64,000 bases of DNA from JAQGMV01 sp963828715 (lineage in GTDB: Bacteria; Pseudomonadota; Gammaproteobacteria; Burkholderiales; SG8-41): contig CAWHFX010000002.1 of the NCBI GenBank assembly GCA_963828715.1, positions 620,001-684,000 of the forward strand, in the 5' to 3' direction. The position numbers and the translations under genes are program-made. The notes beneath the pieces were generated by a model, which worked only from the letters and a program-made list of their open reading frames with translations, did not search any database and was not told where the DNA came from. This document shows positions 17,140 to 27,225 of this stretch, in pieces (position 1 is the first letter of the stretch; each line of letters starts with the position of its first letter).

Positions 17140-19215
17140 ATGAAAGCGGTTATTCCTGCGCTCGCGGTCTGTACGGCCGCTACGTCAACCTTTGCTTCCG
17201 AAGTTCCTGTCACCCGAGGCGATCCGGTCGTCGTCACCGCGACCCGGTTCGAAGAGCGCCTCACCGACCGTCCGATCAACATGACCGTCATCTCGCGCGA
17301 GCAGATCGAAGCGAGTCCGGCACGCACGGTGCCCGATATTCTGGCGGAGCAGACGGGCATCAACATTCACGACTTCTTCGGCAACAACGCCTCGACGACG
17401 ACGGTGGACATGCGCGGTTTCGGTATCACGGGAGCCCAGAACACGCTGGTCCTGGTCGATGGCCGGCGCGTCAACGATATCGATCTCTCCGGGGTGCAAT
17501 GGTCCGCGATGCCGCTGAGTGCGATCGAGCGCATCGAGATCGTGCGCGGCGGCGGCAGCGTGCTCTACGGCGAAGGCGCGACGGCGGGCGTGATCAATAT
17601 CATCACGCGATCGCCGGGACCCGGGAAGAGCTTCGCCATTCGGGGATCGGCCGGCAGCTACGGCATGCATGAAGGCACCGTCGAGGGAAGTATCGGCAAC
17701 AACACCGCCGCGCTGTCGGTGTACGGGGACGCCTTCGAATCGAACGGCTACCGCGCGAACAATCACAACCGCCAAACCAACGGCATGGCCGATCTCCGCT
17801 GGAATACGGGGTTGGGCGATTTCTCGCTCAAGGTGAGCACCGACAGTCAGGGCATTCGCCTGCCGGGTGCGCGGCAGGTACAGCCGAGCGCCGGGGTCGA
17901 CGAGCTGGCGACCGACCGCCGCGGCACGTCCACGCCACTCGACTGGTCGCAGCGCGACGGCAACCGGGCGCTCCTCGACTGGCGGTATCGGTTGGGCGCG
18001 TGGGAGCTCAACCTCGGCGGCGGCTGGCGCGACAAGACGCAGAAGTCGTTCTTCGATTTCGGCGGCTTTCCCGATTACCGCGAAGCCCAGCTGGGCGTGT
18101 GGTCGGTCACGCCGCGCGCGAAGCTCGATGCGCCGCTCTTCGGGCGGCCCAACACGTTTGTGATCGGTCTCGACTGGTATTCGTGGGATTACGAGCTGCG
18201 CCGTTCGAGCGCGACCACCACGATCGCCCGTCCTTTCAACACGGTCAATGCGACGGAGGACACCGTCGGCGTTTACTTCCTCGACACGATCACGATCACC
18301 GACGCGCTCGTCGCGAGCGCCGGCGGCCGCCGCGAACGACTGAAGATCGATGCGACCGACTTCTTCGATCCGAACGCACCCGGCGGTGCATTCGGGTCCG
18401 GTGCGCCTGCCGGCTCGCAGCGGCTTTACGAGAGCGCATACGAGCTCGGCGTGCGTTATGAATTCACACCTGCCACCGCGGCCATTGCGAAAACCTCGAA
18501 AAGCTACCGGTTCGCCAACGTCGATGAAATCTACGAGACGTCCGCCTCGTTCACCAACCAATTCCAGTTTCTGCAGCCGCAGACGGCGCGCACGCACGAG
18601 CTTGGATTGGAAGCGCGCGTTGCGGACATTGCGACGCGAGCCTCGGTGTTCGAGATCGACGTGGACAACGAAATCCATCTCGATCCGTTCACGAGCGGCG
18701 TGGGCAACCGCAACCTGCCGCCGTCGCGGCGCCGCGGCTTCGAGCTCGAGGCCTCAGCGAGGCCACTTCCTCGCCTGAGTCTCGGGGGCAATTACACCTA
18801 CATCGAGGCGCGTTTCCGCGAGGGCGTGCTTGCCGGCGACCCGTTCACGCAACAAAACGTCGTCATTGCGGGCCGCACCGTGCCGCTCGTTCCGCGCCAC
18901 AAGATCGGGCTGCGCACGTCATGGGATTTCACGCCGGCAACGCGTCTCAGCGTGCTGGCGCGGTACGTGAGCTCGCAGTTCATGGACAACGACGAAGGAA
19001 ATACGCTCGGCACGAAAATACCGCCGTACAAGGTGGTCGATATGAAGCTCGCGCATCGCCGCGGTCCGCTGACGATCGCCGCGACCGTGAACAACCTCTT
19101 CGGCGAGAAGTACTTCAATTACGCCGTGCGCAGTCAGTTCGTGCCGGATCGCTACAACGCCTACCCGCAGCCGGAACGAAGCGCATTCGTCACAGTCGAG
19201 TACGCGTTGCGGTAG
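17140..19215 (+). CDS. btuB: TonB-dependent vitamin B12 (corrinoid) receptor
   Basis: 691 aa outer-membrane receptor. The start at 17140 gives a short signal peptide ending in STFASE. The TonB box/plug follows: DPVVVTATRFEERLTDRP, then ISREQIEASPARTVPDILAEQTG and IERIEIVRGGGSVLYGEGATAGVINI, the conserved plug signature. The rest is a 22-strand barrel ending in FVTVEYALR. Its assignment to corrinoid uptake rests on the upstream cobalamin riboswitch; sequence alone would only say TonB-dependent receptor. No btuF/btuC/btuD follows; the next gene is msbA. Confidence 0.9.
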   Translation: MKAVIPALAVCTAATSTFASEVPVTRGDPVVVTATRFEERLTDRPINMTVISREQIEASPARTVPDILAEQTGINIHDFFGNNASTTTVDMRGFGITGAQNTLVLVDGRRVNDIDLSGVQWSAMPLSAIERIEIVRGGGSVLYGEGATAGVINIITRSPGPGKSFAIRGSAGSYGMHEGTVEGSIGNNTAALSVYGDAFESNGYRANNHNRQTNGMADLRWNTGLGDFSLKVSTDSQGIRLPGARQVQPSAGVDELATDRRGTSTPLDWSQRDGNRALLDWRYRLGAWELNLGGGWRDKTQKSFFDFGGFPDYREAQLGVWSVTPRAKLDAPLFGRPNTFVIGLDWYSWDYELRRSSATTTIARPFNTVNATEDTVGVYFLDTITITDALVASAGGRRERLKIDATDFFDPNAPGGAFGSGAPAGSQRLYESAYELGVRYEFTPATAAIAKTSKSYRFANVDEIYETSASFTNQFQFLQPQTARTHELGLEARVADIATRASVFEIDVDNEIHLDPFTSGVGNRNLPPSRRRGFELEASARPLPRLSLGGNYTYIEARFREGVLAGDPFTQQNVVIAGRTVPLVPRHKIGLRTSWDFTPATRLSVLARYVSSQFMDNDEGNTLGTKIPPYKVVDMKLAHRRGPLTIAATVNNLFGEKYFNYAVRSQFVPDRYNAYPQPERSAFVTVEYALR

Positions 19216-19397
19216 CCGAGCTGGGGTTCCGATGACAACCCGTTCGTGAGGCGACCGGACAAACGCCGTACAAGGGTGAAACGCTGCCGCTACTCGCGCT
19301 TCGATACGCCACTGCTCCCAGCATGAACGGTGCTTTTGTGGGCGTCTCTGTGTCGCTCAGCCGACGTCAGGTGGAATGTGGTGCTATTGTTCGCACC

Positions 19398-21188
19398 GTG
19401 GCAGCGTTCACCAGTCTCGATCTCTATTTCCGCCTGCTGCGCTTCGTGAAGCCGTATGGCGGAAGATTCGCGGTTTCGCTCGCAGGCATGATGATCGTCG
19501 CCGCGACCGAGCCGGCGCTTCCCGCGCTGCTCAAGCCGCTCCTCGACGGCACGTTCGTCGACAAGGACGAGCGGATCATGCATCTCATGCCGCTTCTGAT
19601 CGTTGGCGTTTTCGTCGTGCGCGGGGTTTCCGAGTACATCGCGCAGTACGCCATAAGCTGGGTCGGCAACCGCGTCGTGATGGATCTCAGGAACGCGATG
19701 TTCGACAAGCTCCTGATGCTGCCGACGGCGTATTACGACAGCCGTCCCACGGGCAACCTGATTTCAAAGGTGACGTTCGACGTATCGCAGGTGACGACCG
19801 CCGCGACGAGTGTCCTCACGATCATGTTCAAGGATGGGCTCGCCTGCATCGGGCTGCTCGGCTGGATGCTCTGGCTGAACTGGAAGCTCACCATGTTTTC
19901 GCTGCTGATGGTTCCACTCATCGTCTTTATCGTGCGCACCATCAGCAGGAAGCTCCGCGCATCGAGCCGCAACGTGCAGCGTACGATGGGCGATGTCACG
20001 CAGGTGCTGCAGGAAGCAATCGAAGGACACCGGGTGGTCAAGCTCTTCGGCGGCCGCAATTACGAAGTCGGCCGCTTCCGCGAGGAGGCAAATCGTGTGC
20101 GCAACTTCCTCATGAAGCAGACGAAGGCCGCGGCGGCCAGCATACCTGCGGCGCAGCTCGTCGCCGCGATTGCGCTTTCCCTCATCGTGCTGGTGGCGAC
20201 CCATCAGTCGAGTGCGAACGAGATCACGGTCGGCGGCTTCGTCTCTTTCCTGACGGCCATGCTGATGCTGAACACGCCGCTCAAGCGCCTGATGGGCGTC
20301 AACGAGCCGCTGCAGCGTGGTCTCGCGGCAGCGGAAAGTGTTTTCGAGCTGCTCGACGAGCCCGGCGAGCGCGATACGGGTAAGACGGACCTCGGCCGCG
20401 CGGCAGGCACGATCCAGTTCGAGCGCGTTTCGTTCTCGTATCCCGGCTCGGAGCGTCTGGCATTGAGCGATATCCATCTCGCGATTGGCGCGGGCGAAAC
20501 GATCGCGCTGGTCGGGCCTTCGGGCAGCGGCAAAACGACTCTCGCCAATCTCGTGCCGCGCTTCTATCACCCACGGTCCGGACGCATAGCAGTGGACGGC
20601 CACGACCTCGAGACGCTGAGCCTCGAATCGCTGCGCAGGAACATCGCGCTCGTCAGCCAGGACGTCGTGCTGTTCAACGACACTGTTGCCGCGAATATCG
20701 CCTATGGCAGCGCGCATTCGATGGCCGAGCAGGACATCGTGGCCGCGGCGCGCGCGGCACATGTGCTCGAATTCGTCGAGCGCATGCCGCAAGGCTTGCA
20801 AACGCTGGTGGGCGAAGACGGCGTGCGGCTCTCGGGAGGCCAGCGTCAGCGCATCGCGATCGCTCGCGCGCTGCTCCGCAACGCCCCCATTCTGATCCTG
20901 GACGAAGCCACGTCCGCGCTCGATTCCGAATCCGAACGGCACATTCAGGCGGCGTTCGAAACGTTGATGCGCGGACGCACGACCATCGTTATCGCGCACC
21001 GGCTTTCGACGGTCGAACGGGCCGACCGCATCGCGGTGCTCGACGAAGGCCGCATTGTCGAAATCGGAACGCACGCGGAGCTGATGTCGGCCGGCGGACT
21101 CTATGCACGGCTCTATCGCACGCAGTTCCAGATCGCAGCGGCGGGTCATGGCGACGCAACGGCGGCGCGGGTCGTCGCGCGCGCCTGA
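19398..21188 (+). CDS. msbA: Lipid A export ATP-binding/permease protein MsbA
   Basis: 596 aa half-transporter that flips lipid A-core across the inner membrane. Six-helix domain at about residues 15-320 with the MsbA-type segment YYDSRPTGNLISKVTFD, then the ABC ATPase: Walker A GPSGSGKTT, Q-loop VSQDVVLFNDTVAANIAYG, signature LSGGQRQRIAIARAL, Walker B ILILDEATSALD, switch His in VIAHRLSTVERAD. The GTG at 19398 gives the family-like start VAAFTSLDLYFRLLRFVKPY; an ATG at 19323 would add 25 residues. It neighbours LPS-core glycosyltransferases on the opposite strand. Confidence 0.95.
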   Translation: MAAFTSLDLYFRLLRFVKPYGGRFAVSLAGMMIVAATEPALPALLKPLLDGTFVDKDERIMHLMPLLIVGVFVVRGVSEYIAQYAISWVGNRVVMDLRNAMFDKLLMLPTAYYDSRPTGNLISKVTFDVSQVTTAATSVLTIMFKDGLACIGLLGWMLWLNWKLTMFSLLMVPLIVFIVRTISRKLRASSRNVQRTMGDVTQVLQEAIEGHRVVKLFGGRNYEVGRFREEANRVRNFLMKQTKAAAASIPAAQLVAAIALSLIVLVATHQSSANEITVGGFVSFLTAMLMLNTPLKRLMGVNEPLQRGLAAAESVFELLDEPGERDTGKTDLGRAAGTIQFERVSFSYPGSERLALSDIHLAIGAGETIALVGPSGSGKTTLANLVPRFYHPRSGRIAVDGHDLETLSLESLRRNIALVSQDVVLFNDTVAANIAYGSAHSMAEQDIVAAARAAHVLEFVERMPQGLQTLVGEDGVRLSGGQRQRIAIARALLRNAPILILDEATSALDSESERHIQAAFETLMRGRTTIVIAHRLSTVERADRIAVLDEGRIVEIGTHAELMSAGGLYARLYRTQFQIAAAGHGDATAARVVARA

Positions 21189-21200
21189 AGCCCGGGGCCG

Positions 21201-22382
21201 CTAGCGCACGGACGCGCTGGCGAACTCGCGCGCAGCCGCGATCACTCCGAGCGGGGACAGATGTTCGAGGCAGTCGCTCGCGCTCGCGATGTGGCGTTCA
21301 CAGCCTTCATTCATGCAGGGCACGCAGCGGGCCCGGCCCTGAATGAGTCGCACGCGGTTCACCTGCTGATCGCCATGACGGCGCCACGGATTGCGCGGCA
21401 GCGTGTAGCCTGCGGGCCACGGCCCCCATTTCACGGGATCGCTCGGTCCGTATATCGCAATCGTCGGAACACCGAGCGCTGCCGCGGCATGCGTCACCGC
21501 TGTATCGGGTCCGATGTAGACAGCAGCATTCGACAGGACGGCCGCGAGCGCGCCGAGACTCAGCCGTCCGGACAGATCGATCGCGTTCTCGATGCGGGCA
21601 GCAATACGCGCCGCGTATTCACGCTCTGGAGCGTCCGGGCCGCCGGTGATCACGATCCGCAGGCCCTCCCGGGCGAGCCGGTTCCCCACTTCGCCCCAGC
21701 CCCGCTCGTGCCACATCTTGTAACGAAATTTGGGAAATGGATGCAGTACCGCATAGCGCGCGCCAGCGAGGCTCGACAGCGACGCCTCGGCGGCAGCCCG
21801 GTCGGCGGCGCTGAACGCCGGCACGACTTCGCGAACGGGCGCGATGCCGATCGTCTCCAGAATCGCGAGATGCATGAGCACCGTGTGCGTGTTGAGCCCG
21901 TCGAACGGCACCCATGCATTGAGCAGCGCCCGCTTCCACCGGTGCTTGCGGGAATCGATCAGCAGTCCGGCGCGACGTCGCCCCGCGAGGAACGCATACA
22001 GCGTGGGCCGATCGCCAGGTACGAGTGACAGCGCGAGGTCGTATCTGCGGAAAACACGCGCAAGCAGACGCGCGTGATCGCGGCGCGTGGGCCGTTCGGC
22101 CACGGTGAGGATGCGATCGAGGTCCGGATTGGCCGTGATAAACCCCTCCGTGCCACTGAACACCAGCATGTCGAGCTTCGCTTCCGGCCAGGCGGCTTTG
22201 AGCGATCGCACCACGGGCGTCGCCAGCAACACGTCGCCGATGCGCCGCGTGACGACGACGAGAACGCGCCTAGGTGGCCGGTCGAAACTGAGCTGGCCCG
22301 ACACGGCAGGCGAGGCGTGGATCGAACCCGAGCCGCGCGGCGATGACGCAGAAACGCGTTGTAGGACGTGCATACTAGACAT
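21201..22382 (-). CDS. Glycosyltransferase family 9 (heptosyltransferase-like)
   Basis: 393 aa. The GT9 pattern is clear: N-terminal RRVLVVVTRRIGDVLLATPVVRSL with the conserved Gly-Asp, central YAVLHPFPKFRYKMW and RIVITGGPDAPE, and the donor-binding IGPDTAVTHAAAALGVPTIAIYGPSDP. GT9 enzymes add heptose to inner-core LPS, so this is probably a core-type transferase. It overlaps the upstream GT2 gene by 8 bases and is last in the minus-strand glycan run, convergent with msbA. Confidence 0.9.
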   Translation of the reverse strand: MSSMHVLQRVSASSPRGSGSIHASPAVSGQLSFDRPPRRVLVVVTRRIGDVLLATPVVRSLKAAWPEAKLDMLVFSGTEGFITANPDLDRILTVAERPTRRDHARLLARVFRRYDLALSLVPGDRPTLYAFLAGRRRAGLLIDSRKHRWKRALLNAWVPFDGLNTHTVLMHLAILETIGIAPVREVVPAFSAADRAAAEASLSSLAGARYAVLHPFPKFRYKMWHERGWGEVGNRLAREGLRIVITGGPDAPEREYAARIAARIENAIDLSGRLSLGALAAVLSNAAVYIGPDTAVTHAAAALGVPTIAIYGPSDPVKWGPWPAGYTLPRNPWRRHGDQQVNRVRLIQGRARCVPCMNEGCERHIASASDCLEHLSPLGVIAAAREFASASVR

Positions 22383-23190
22383 ACTGATTGAGGCCCACCG
22401 TGGCGGCCACGCGGTCGGACGCGAGGATTTCGTTCAGGCGCCGCTGATTTTCGGAAAGCTCCGCGCGGTCGCGTTCCGGATGCCACAAGTGAAAAACAGG
22501 CGCGGCGAAACGCGCGTTCTTGTGCTGCACGCCCGCGTGCAGGAGCCTGATCACGAGGTCCGAGTCTTCGAGTCCCCAGCCCGAATAGCGCTCGTCGAAT
22601 CCATTCACGCGCATGAGATCGCTCCGCCATGCCGAGAGGTTGCACGTCTTTACGCCTTCCCAGCGGCGGGGTTCGCGGCGGCGCCAGGCATCGTCCGCCA
22701 GACGGAGGAGAGGCAGCGCGCGATTCACGTCGCGTCTTGCCCACGCGTACAGCCACCGCGCCGTCGACCACGAGTGCACGGGAATACGATTGCGCAGGAC
22801 ACTATCCGTGAGCCGAGCGGTGAGCAGTATGCGGTTACCGGCGAGGAAATATCCGCTTTCGGCGAGAGCGCGATGGCGCGACACGAAAGCCGGCGACGGA
22901 ATACAGTCTCCATCGCTGAAAATGATGTAGTCGGCCGTCGTGTGTGCGACCGCCCTGTTACGCACTGCTCCAGCGCGAAATCCACAGTCTTCCTGCCACA
23001 CGTGGCGCAGCAGGAACGGCACCCGCCGCGCGTAGTCCTCGACCACTTCGCGCGTCCTCTCGCCGGAACCATCGTCCGCGACCACGAGCTCGAAATCCGA
23101 GGTGTCCTGTGCGCAATAACCGTCCAGCACGGCCTCGAGTGCATCCGGCCGGTTGTATGTTGTGATGACGACGGCGGTATCACTCTTCAC
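22375..23190 (-). CDS. Glycosyltransferase family 2, with C-terminal galactosyltransferase-like domain
   Basis: 271 aa. GT-A fold: TAVVITTYNRPDALEAVLDG, ELVVADDGSGERT and the metal-binding DxD-like IIFSDGDCIPSP. A C-terminal GWGLEDSDLVIRLLHAGV segment is characteristic of the galactosyltransferase-type extension. It overlaps both neighbours (8 and 4 bases). It likely adds a sugar to LPS core or O-chain; the specificity cannot be read. Confidence 0.88.
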   Translation of the reverse strand: MKSDTAVVITTYNRPDALEAVLDGYCAQDTSDFELVVADDGSGERTREVVEDYARRVPFLLRHVWQEDCGFRAGAVRNRAVAHTTADYIIFSDGDCIPSPAFVSRHRALAESGYFLAGNRILLTARLTDSVLRNRIPVHSWSTARWLYAWARRDVNRALPLLRLADDAWRRREPRRWEGVKTCNLSAWRSDLMRVNGFDERYSGWGLEDSDLVIRLLHAGVQHKNARFAAPVFHLWHPERDRAELSENQRRLNEILASDRVAATVGLNQYV

Positions 23191-23990
23191 CCGTCACCGT
23201 TCGCTGTCACTTTCAGTTGATCTTCCCGTAGCAGCATGAGCTTCAAGTAACGATAATACGATCCTTCGGCGTTCGCGACCGCGAGCATGAATCCTTCGCG
23301 GCCGTCGAGAAAGCCGGCGCGCAGGACGTACGTTCGAAAGAACGTCCATGCGCCATGCAGGACCGCCGTCGCGAGCCCCGCGCGCCCACCACGCGAAAGC
23401 CGCATCTGTGCCGATGAGGTTGAATATGCGTTCATTTTCGCCACCATCTGGTCGAGGTCGATGATTGCCTCGTGCATGATCGGCTCGCGCAGCCGCCCCA
23501 CCGTGCCGGCGACGACGAGACGTTCGTGAATGACGTCGTCCGTGAAGCGGCCGTGCGCGCGCCGGAACAGCCGCAGCACATAGTCGGGCCACCAGCCGGA
23601 GTGGTGCATGGCTCGCCCGCAGAAGCTCGAGCGGCGCGGCATCTCGTAACCGTTTCGCGCATGCGGCTCAGCGACGGCGCGCACGATCTCGGCCCGCAAC
23701 GCCGGCGTAATCCACTCGTCCGAATCGAGCGACAGCACCCAGTCGCAGGTGGCACGGTCGAGCGCGCGATTTTTCTGAGGGCCGTGTCCGGGCCAGTCAG
23801 CGGTCACGTGGAACTGTACGCCGAGGCTGCGGCAGATCTCCGACGTGCGGTCGCTGCTGCCCGAATCGACGACGATGATCTCGTCCGCCCACCGCACGGA
23901 TTCGATGCAACGGGCGATCATGCGCTCATTGTCGCGCACGATGATGATGGCCGAGATACCCGGGCCGCTCCGCTCCGCGTTCGAGGTCAT
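23187..23990 (-). CDS. Glycosyltransferase family 2, LPS-core type (WaaE/KdtX-like)
   Basis: 267 aa. Starts SGPGISAIIIVRDNERMIARCIESVRWADEIIVVDSGSSDRT, the signature of the WaaE/LgtF-like GT2 group (quoted here only to mark the family; the DSGSSD nucleotide-binding site is the key). DSDEWIT gives the DxD motif. A GTG at 24008 could add six residues. It sits between O-antigen ligase and another GT2, so an LPS-core role is likely. Confidence 0.85.
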   Translation of the reverse strand: MTSNAERSGPGISAIIIVRDNERMIARCIESVRWADEIIVVDSGSSDRTSEICRSLGVQFHVTADWPGHGPQKNRALDRATCDWVLSLDSDEWITPALRAEIVRAVAEPHARNGYEMPRRSSFCGRAMHHSGWWPDYVLRLFRRAHGRFTDDVIHERLVVAGTVGRLREPIMHEAIIDLDQMVAKMNAYSTSSAQMRLSRGGRAGLATAVLHGAWTFFRTYVLRAGFLDGREGFMLAVANAEGSYYRYLKLMLLREDQLKVTANGDG

Positions 23991-24072
23991 CCTGGCGACG
24001 GGGTCCACCGTGCGTTGAACGAAACGCGTCCCGGTCGCGTCGCATGGCCGGCGCGGCCTGTGGCCGTGGTTC

Positions 24073-25302
24073 TCACGCGCGAGTCCCGCTTACCTGCGGT
24101 TGTGGTGCCGGCGTGGCCTGCGCGCAGAGCAGCCCGACGAACCACGCGAGAAGTAAACCTTCGGTGTGGTCGAACAGCAGCGAATTGAAAAGACCGCCCA
24201 CCCCGAGCGCAATGACGACACCGCGCAACAAATCGCGTTGCAGCCGCGATTCGAGGTGCGACGCGTAGCGCCAGGTCACCACATAGAACCCGATCAGGAG
24301 CACCATGGCCGGTATCCCTGCCTGCGCCGCCAGCAGCAGGTAATCGTTGTGAGGATTGTCGGTCATCATCGCCGGCGTTCCGCGTATCTTCTCGGCGAAA
24401 GCGCGAGTGAATCCCCCGGTGCCCACGCCGACGAGCGGATGATCCTCGATGATCTCCAATGTCGTCCGATAGAATTCGATGCGCTGACCGACCGACGTCG
24501 AGTCGCGGGCGCCGGGACGCCACTGCTGCAGTTCGGAAGGGATTTCGTCGATGCGGGTGCGAAAGTTTTCCGAGCCGACATAAGCGCCGGCCATGACCGC
24601 GAGCACCAGCATGCCCGCTACGAGCGCTGCGCGCGATCCGCGCAGTGACGCGAGTACGAAGTACGTCAGCAGGAGCCCGAGGACCACGTAGCCCGTGCGG
24701 CCGATGACGATGAACAGCACGTTGTGTGCGCAGATCGCGGCGAGCACGAACAGCGCGATGCGCCAGCGCCGATCCGTCGCTTCGCGCGCCCATAGAAGAA
24801 AGAGAAACCCGCCGAGCGAAACCATCAGACTATGCGTGACCGAGGCTTTGAAGCCGATCGGATAATGCGCGTGCCTCAACCCGGGCAGACCTGCCGCGGC
24901 GCTGTAGGACACGTAGAGGTTGAGGACCATCGCGACTCCATACCACACGAGCGCGCGACGTCGTACGTTCTCATCACAAACGGTCCAGGCAAGGACCGGG
25001 ATCAGGATGAGATCGAGGTATTTTCCGAGCGCATCGAACGCTTCCGTCGGAGGTGCGGTACTGTATGCGCACCTGATGAGCAGCCACAGGTACAGCGCAA
25101 GTGCGACGGCCATCGGCGGCACATGCGTCACATCTCGCCAGGCTGCGCGGATTACGTCGCGAGCGCTCACCACTGCCGCGAGAAGGAGGATTCCGAGCAG
25201 GATCGAATCGATTGCGATCGAGATGGGAACCGTGAGTCCCAGTGCAATCATGCACCAGGCACCGATGCGACGCGCTCGCGTAGCGCGTTCCGGACAGGTC
25301 AC
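24073..25302 (-). CDS. O-antigen ligase family membrane protein (WaaL-like)
   Basis: 409 aa. About ten to twelve hydrophobic helices with a large periplasmic loop containing RTRIDEIPSELQQW and the catalytic-type segment EDHPLVGVGTGGFTRAF followed by NPHNDYLLLAAQAGIPAMV, the conserved His region of Wzy_C/WaaL ligases. The GTG start at 25302 overlaps the stop of the upstream dehydratase gene by 4 bases. It likely ligates an undecaprenyl-linked glycan to lipid A-core; a protein O-glycosylating ligase is an alternative within the same fold. Confidence 0.88.
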   Translation of the reverse strand: MTCPERATRARRIGAWCMIALGLTVPISIAIDSILLGILLLAAVVSARDVIRAAWRDVTHVPPMAVALALYLWLLIRCAYSTAPPTEAFDALGKYLDLILIPVLAWTVCDENVRRRALVWYGVAMVLNLYVSYSAAAGLPGLRHAHYPIGFKASVTHSLMVSLGGFLFLLWAREATDRRWRIALFVLAAICAHNVLFIVIGRTGYVVLGLLLTYFVLASLRGSRAALVAGMLVLAVMAGAYVGSENFRTRIDEIPSELQQWRPGARDSTSVGQRIEFYRTTLEIIEDHPLVGVGTGGFTRAFAEKIRGTPAMMTDNPHNDYLLLAAQAGIPAMVLLIGFYVVTWRYASHLESRLQRDLLRGVVIALGVGGLFNSLLFDHTEGLLLAWFVGLLCAQATPAPQPQVSGTRA

Positions 25303-27209
25303 GACCTCACGGCCGGCGGCGCTGGATGGCCAGGGCTGAAAACGGATGCTCGGTCACTGAATACGGAACCTACCAGGAGGCCGGCGGGGGGCTGCTCCTG
25401 CGCCGGCTGATATTCGTTCACCCAGCGCATCAGGGCCGCGCGCGTTTCGCCGTCGGCGAGCGTGCGTGTCGCACGCAGCCAGGGAATCAACCGGTCGATC
25501 AATTCGGGCGTAGGTGGCGCGAGCCGCACGATTCTCACTTTCGGATGCGCGGTGCGCAGCGATTGTTCGTCGCCTCCCATCAGCTCTTCGAACAGCTTCT
25601 CTCCCGGTCTCAAGCCCGTGAAAATGATCTTCACGTCGTTCTCCGACAGACCCGAGAGCCGGATCATGTCGCGCGCCAGATCGGCGATGCGCACTGGTTT
25701 GCCCATGTCGAGCAGGAACACTTCGCCCCCGCCGCCCATGAGCGCAGCCTGTAACACGAGCTGCGCTGCTTCGGGTATGGACATGAAGTAGCGAATGATG
25801 TCGGGATGCGTGACGGTGATCGGGCCGCCGCGCGCGAGCTGGTCCCTGAACTTCGGAATGACGCTGCCGGTGCTGCCGAGCACGTTGCCGAATCGCACCG
25901 CCATGAGCCGCATCGAGGTTCGCTGCTGTAGCGCCTGACATACCTGCTCGGCCAGCCGCTTGCTCGCGCCCATCACATTGACGGGATTCACCGCCTTGTC
26001 GGTGGAGATGAGCACGAAACGCTCGACGGCATGGGCGGCCGCTGCAGCGGCCAGGGTGTACGTGCCGAGTACGTTGTTCTGAAGCGCGAGCCACGCATTC
26101 TCTTCTTCCATGAGCGGCACGTGCTTGTAAGCGGCCGCATGGAATACGATGCTCGGCCGATACTTCTCCATCACCTGAGCTGCACGCGCTTCGTCTTTCA
26201 CATCGCCGATGGCCGACACCTTCGCCAGCGCGGGATAGTGCTCGCTGAGATCTTCGCTGATCGAATACAACGCGAACTCGCTCAGCTCGAAGAGAATCAA
26301 AAGCCGCGGCTGAAAGCGCCCGATCTGGCGGCATAGCTCGGAACCGATCGAGCCTCCCGCGCCGCTCACCATCACGACACGGCCGGTGAGGAGATCGTGA
26401 AGACCGGCATCGTCCAGAACGACGGGATCGCGCCCCAGCAGGTCGTCCAGTTCGATCTCGCGCAGGCTGGAAACGGTGATGCGCCCGCTTACCAGATCGT
26501 CGTAACTCGGCACGGTGAGCGCCTTCACTTTGGCGTCGCTGCACGCCTGCACGGCGCGGCGCCGCTCTTCGTGCGTCGCCCCGGGCATCGCAACGATCGC
26601 GTGCTGCACGCCGATCTTCTCGGAGATCTGCGGCAGATCGGTGATGCGACCATAAACCTTCACGCCGTTCAGCAGGAGTCCGATCTTCTTCTCGTTATCG
26701 TCCAGAAAGCCCACCACGCGCCACGCGGGGCTGCGTTCGAGCTCGCGCAGGAGCGTGAGCGCCGCGTCGCCGGCGCCGAGCACGAGCACGGGTTTTCCCT
26801 GATAACGCAGGGCGCCGTACACCTCGTGCTCTCTCCACACGCGATAACCGAGGCGGCTGCCGCTCATGAGGAGAAGCAGCAGAACGGGATCGAGCAGGAG
26901 CACGGTGCGGGGCACCGGCCCGGAAAGCTGCACCATGAAAAGCGCGACAGGCGTGACCAGCGCTGCGATGCCGACCGCGTTCAGGATGCGCTTCAGATCC
27001 TGCAGGCTCGCGTAGCGCCAGATACCGCGATACAGACCGAAGGTCCAGAACACGAGTGTCTGGAGCGGAACGATCCAGAACATCGTGCGCAGCATGTGGT
27101 CGGTATAGTACGGTGTGATCTCCATGTTGAAGCGCAGCCAGTGCGCCAGGAACCAGGCTGCGCCGGCTGCAACAACGTCATGGAAAAAGACGAGGAAAAC
27201 CCGGATCAC
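25299..27209 (-). CDS. Membrane-bound UDP-sugar 4,6-dehydratase (PglF/WbpM/CapD family)
   Basis: 636 aa. Four N-terminal membrane helices, then two Rossmann domains. The first has VLVLGAGDAALTLLREL; the second, catalytic, has VVMVSGAGGSIGSELCRQI, FHAAAYKHVPLMEENAW-like text and ISTDKAVNPVNVMGASKRLAEQ, the altered SDR active site (Met replacing Tyr) of the UDP-GlcNAc 4,6-dehydratase group. GTG start at 27209 with GGAGG 9 bases upstream. With the next three genes upstream it forms a PglF-E-D-C-like set for UDP-di-N-acetylbacillosamine and its transfer to undecaprenyl phosphate. Confidence 0.92.
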   Translation of the reverse strand: MIRVFLVFFHDVVAAGAAWFLAHWLRFNMEITPYYTDHMLRTMFWIVPLQTLVFWTFGLYRGIWRYASLQDLKRILNAVGIAALVTPVALFMVQLSGPVPRTVLLLDPVLLLLLMSGSRLGYRVWREHEVYGALRYQGKPVLVLGAGDAALTLLRELERSPAWRVVGFLDDNEKKIGLLLNGVKVYGRITDLPQISEKIGVQHAIVAMPGATHEERRRAVQACSDAKVKALTVPSYDDLVSGRITVSSLREIELDDLLGRDPVVLDDAGLHDLLTGRVVMVSGAGGSIGSELCRQIGRFQPRLLILFELSEFALYSISEDLSEHYPALAKVSAIGDVKDEARAAQVMEKYRPSIVFHAAAYKHVPLMEEENAWLALQNNVLGTYTLAAAAAAHAVERFVLISTDKAVNPVNVMGASKRLAEQVCQALQQRTSMRLMAVRFGNVLGSTGSVIPKFRDQLARGGPITVTHPDIIRYFMSIPEAAQLVLQAALMGGGGEVFLLDMGKPVRIADLARDMIRLSGLSENDVKIIFTGLRPGEKLFEELMGGDEQSLRTAHPKVRIVRLAPPTPELIDRLIPWLRATRTLADGETRAALMRWVNEYQPAQEQPPAGLLVGSVFSDRASVFSPGHPAPPAVRS

Positions 27210-27225
27210 GCGCGAATACCTCCGC

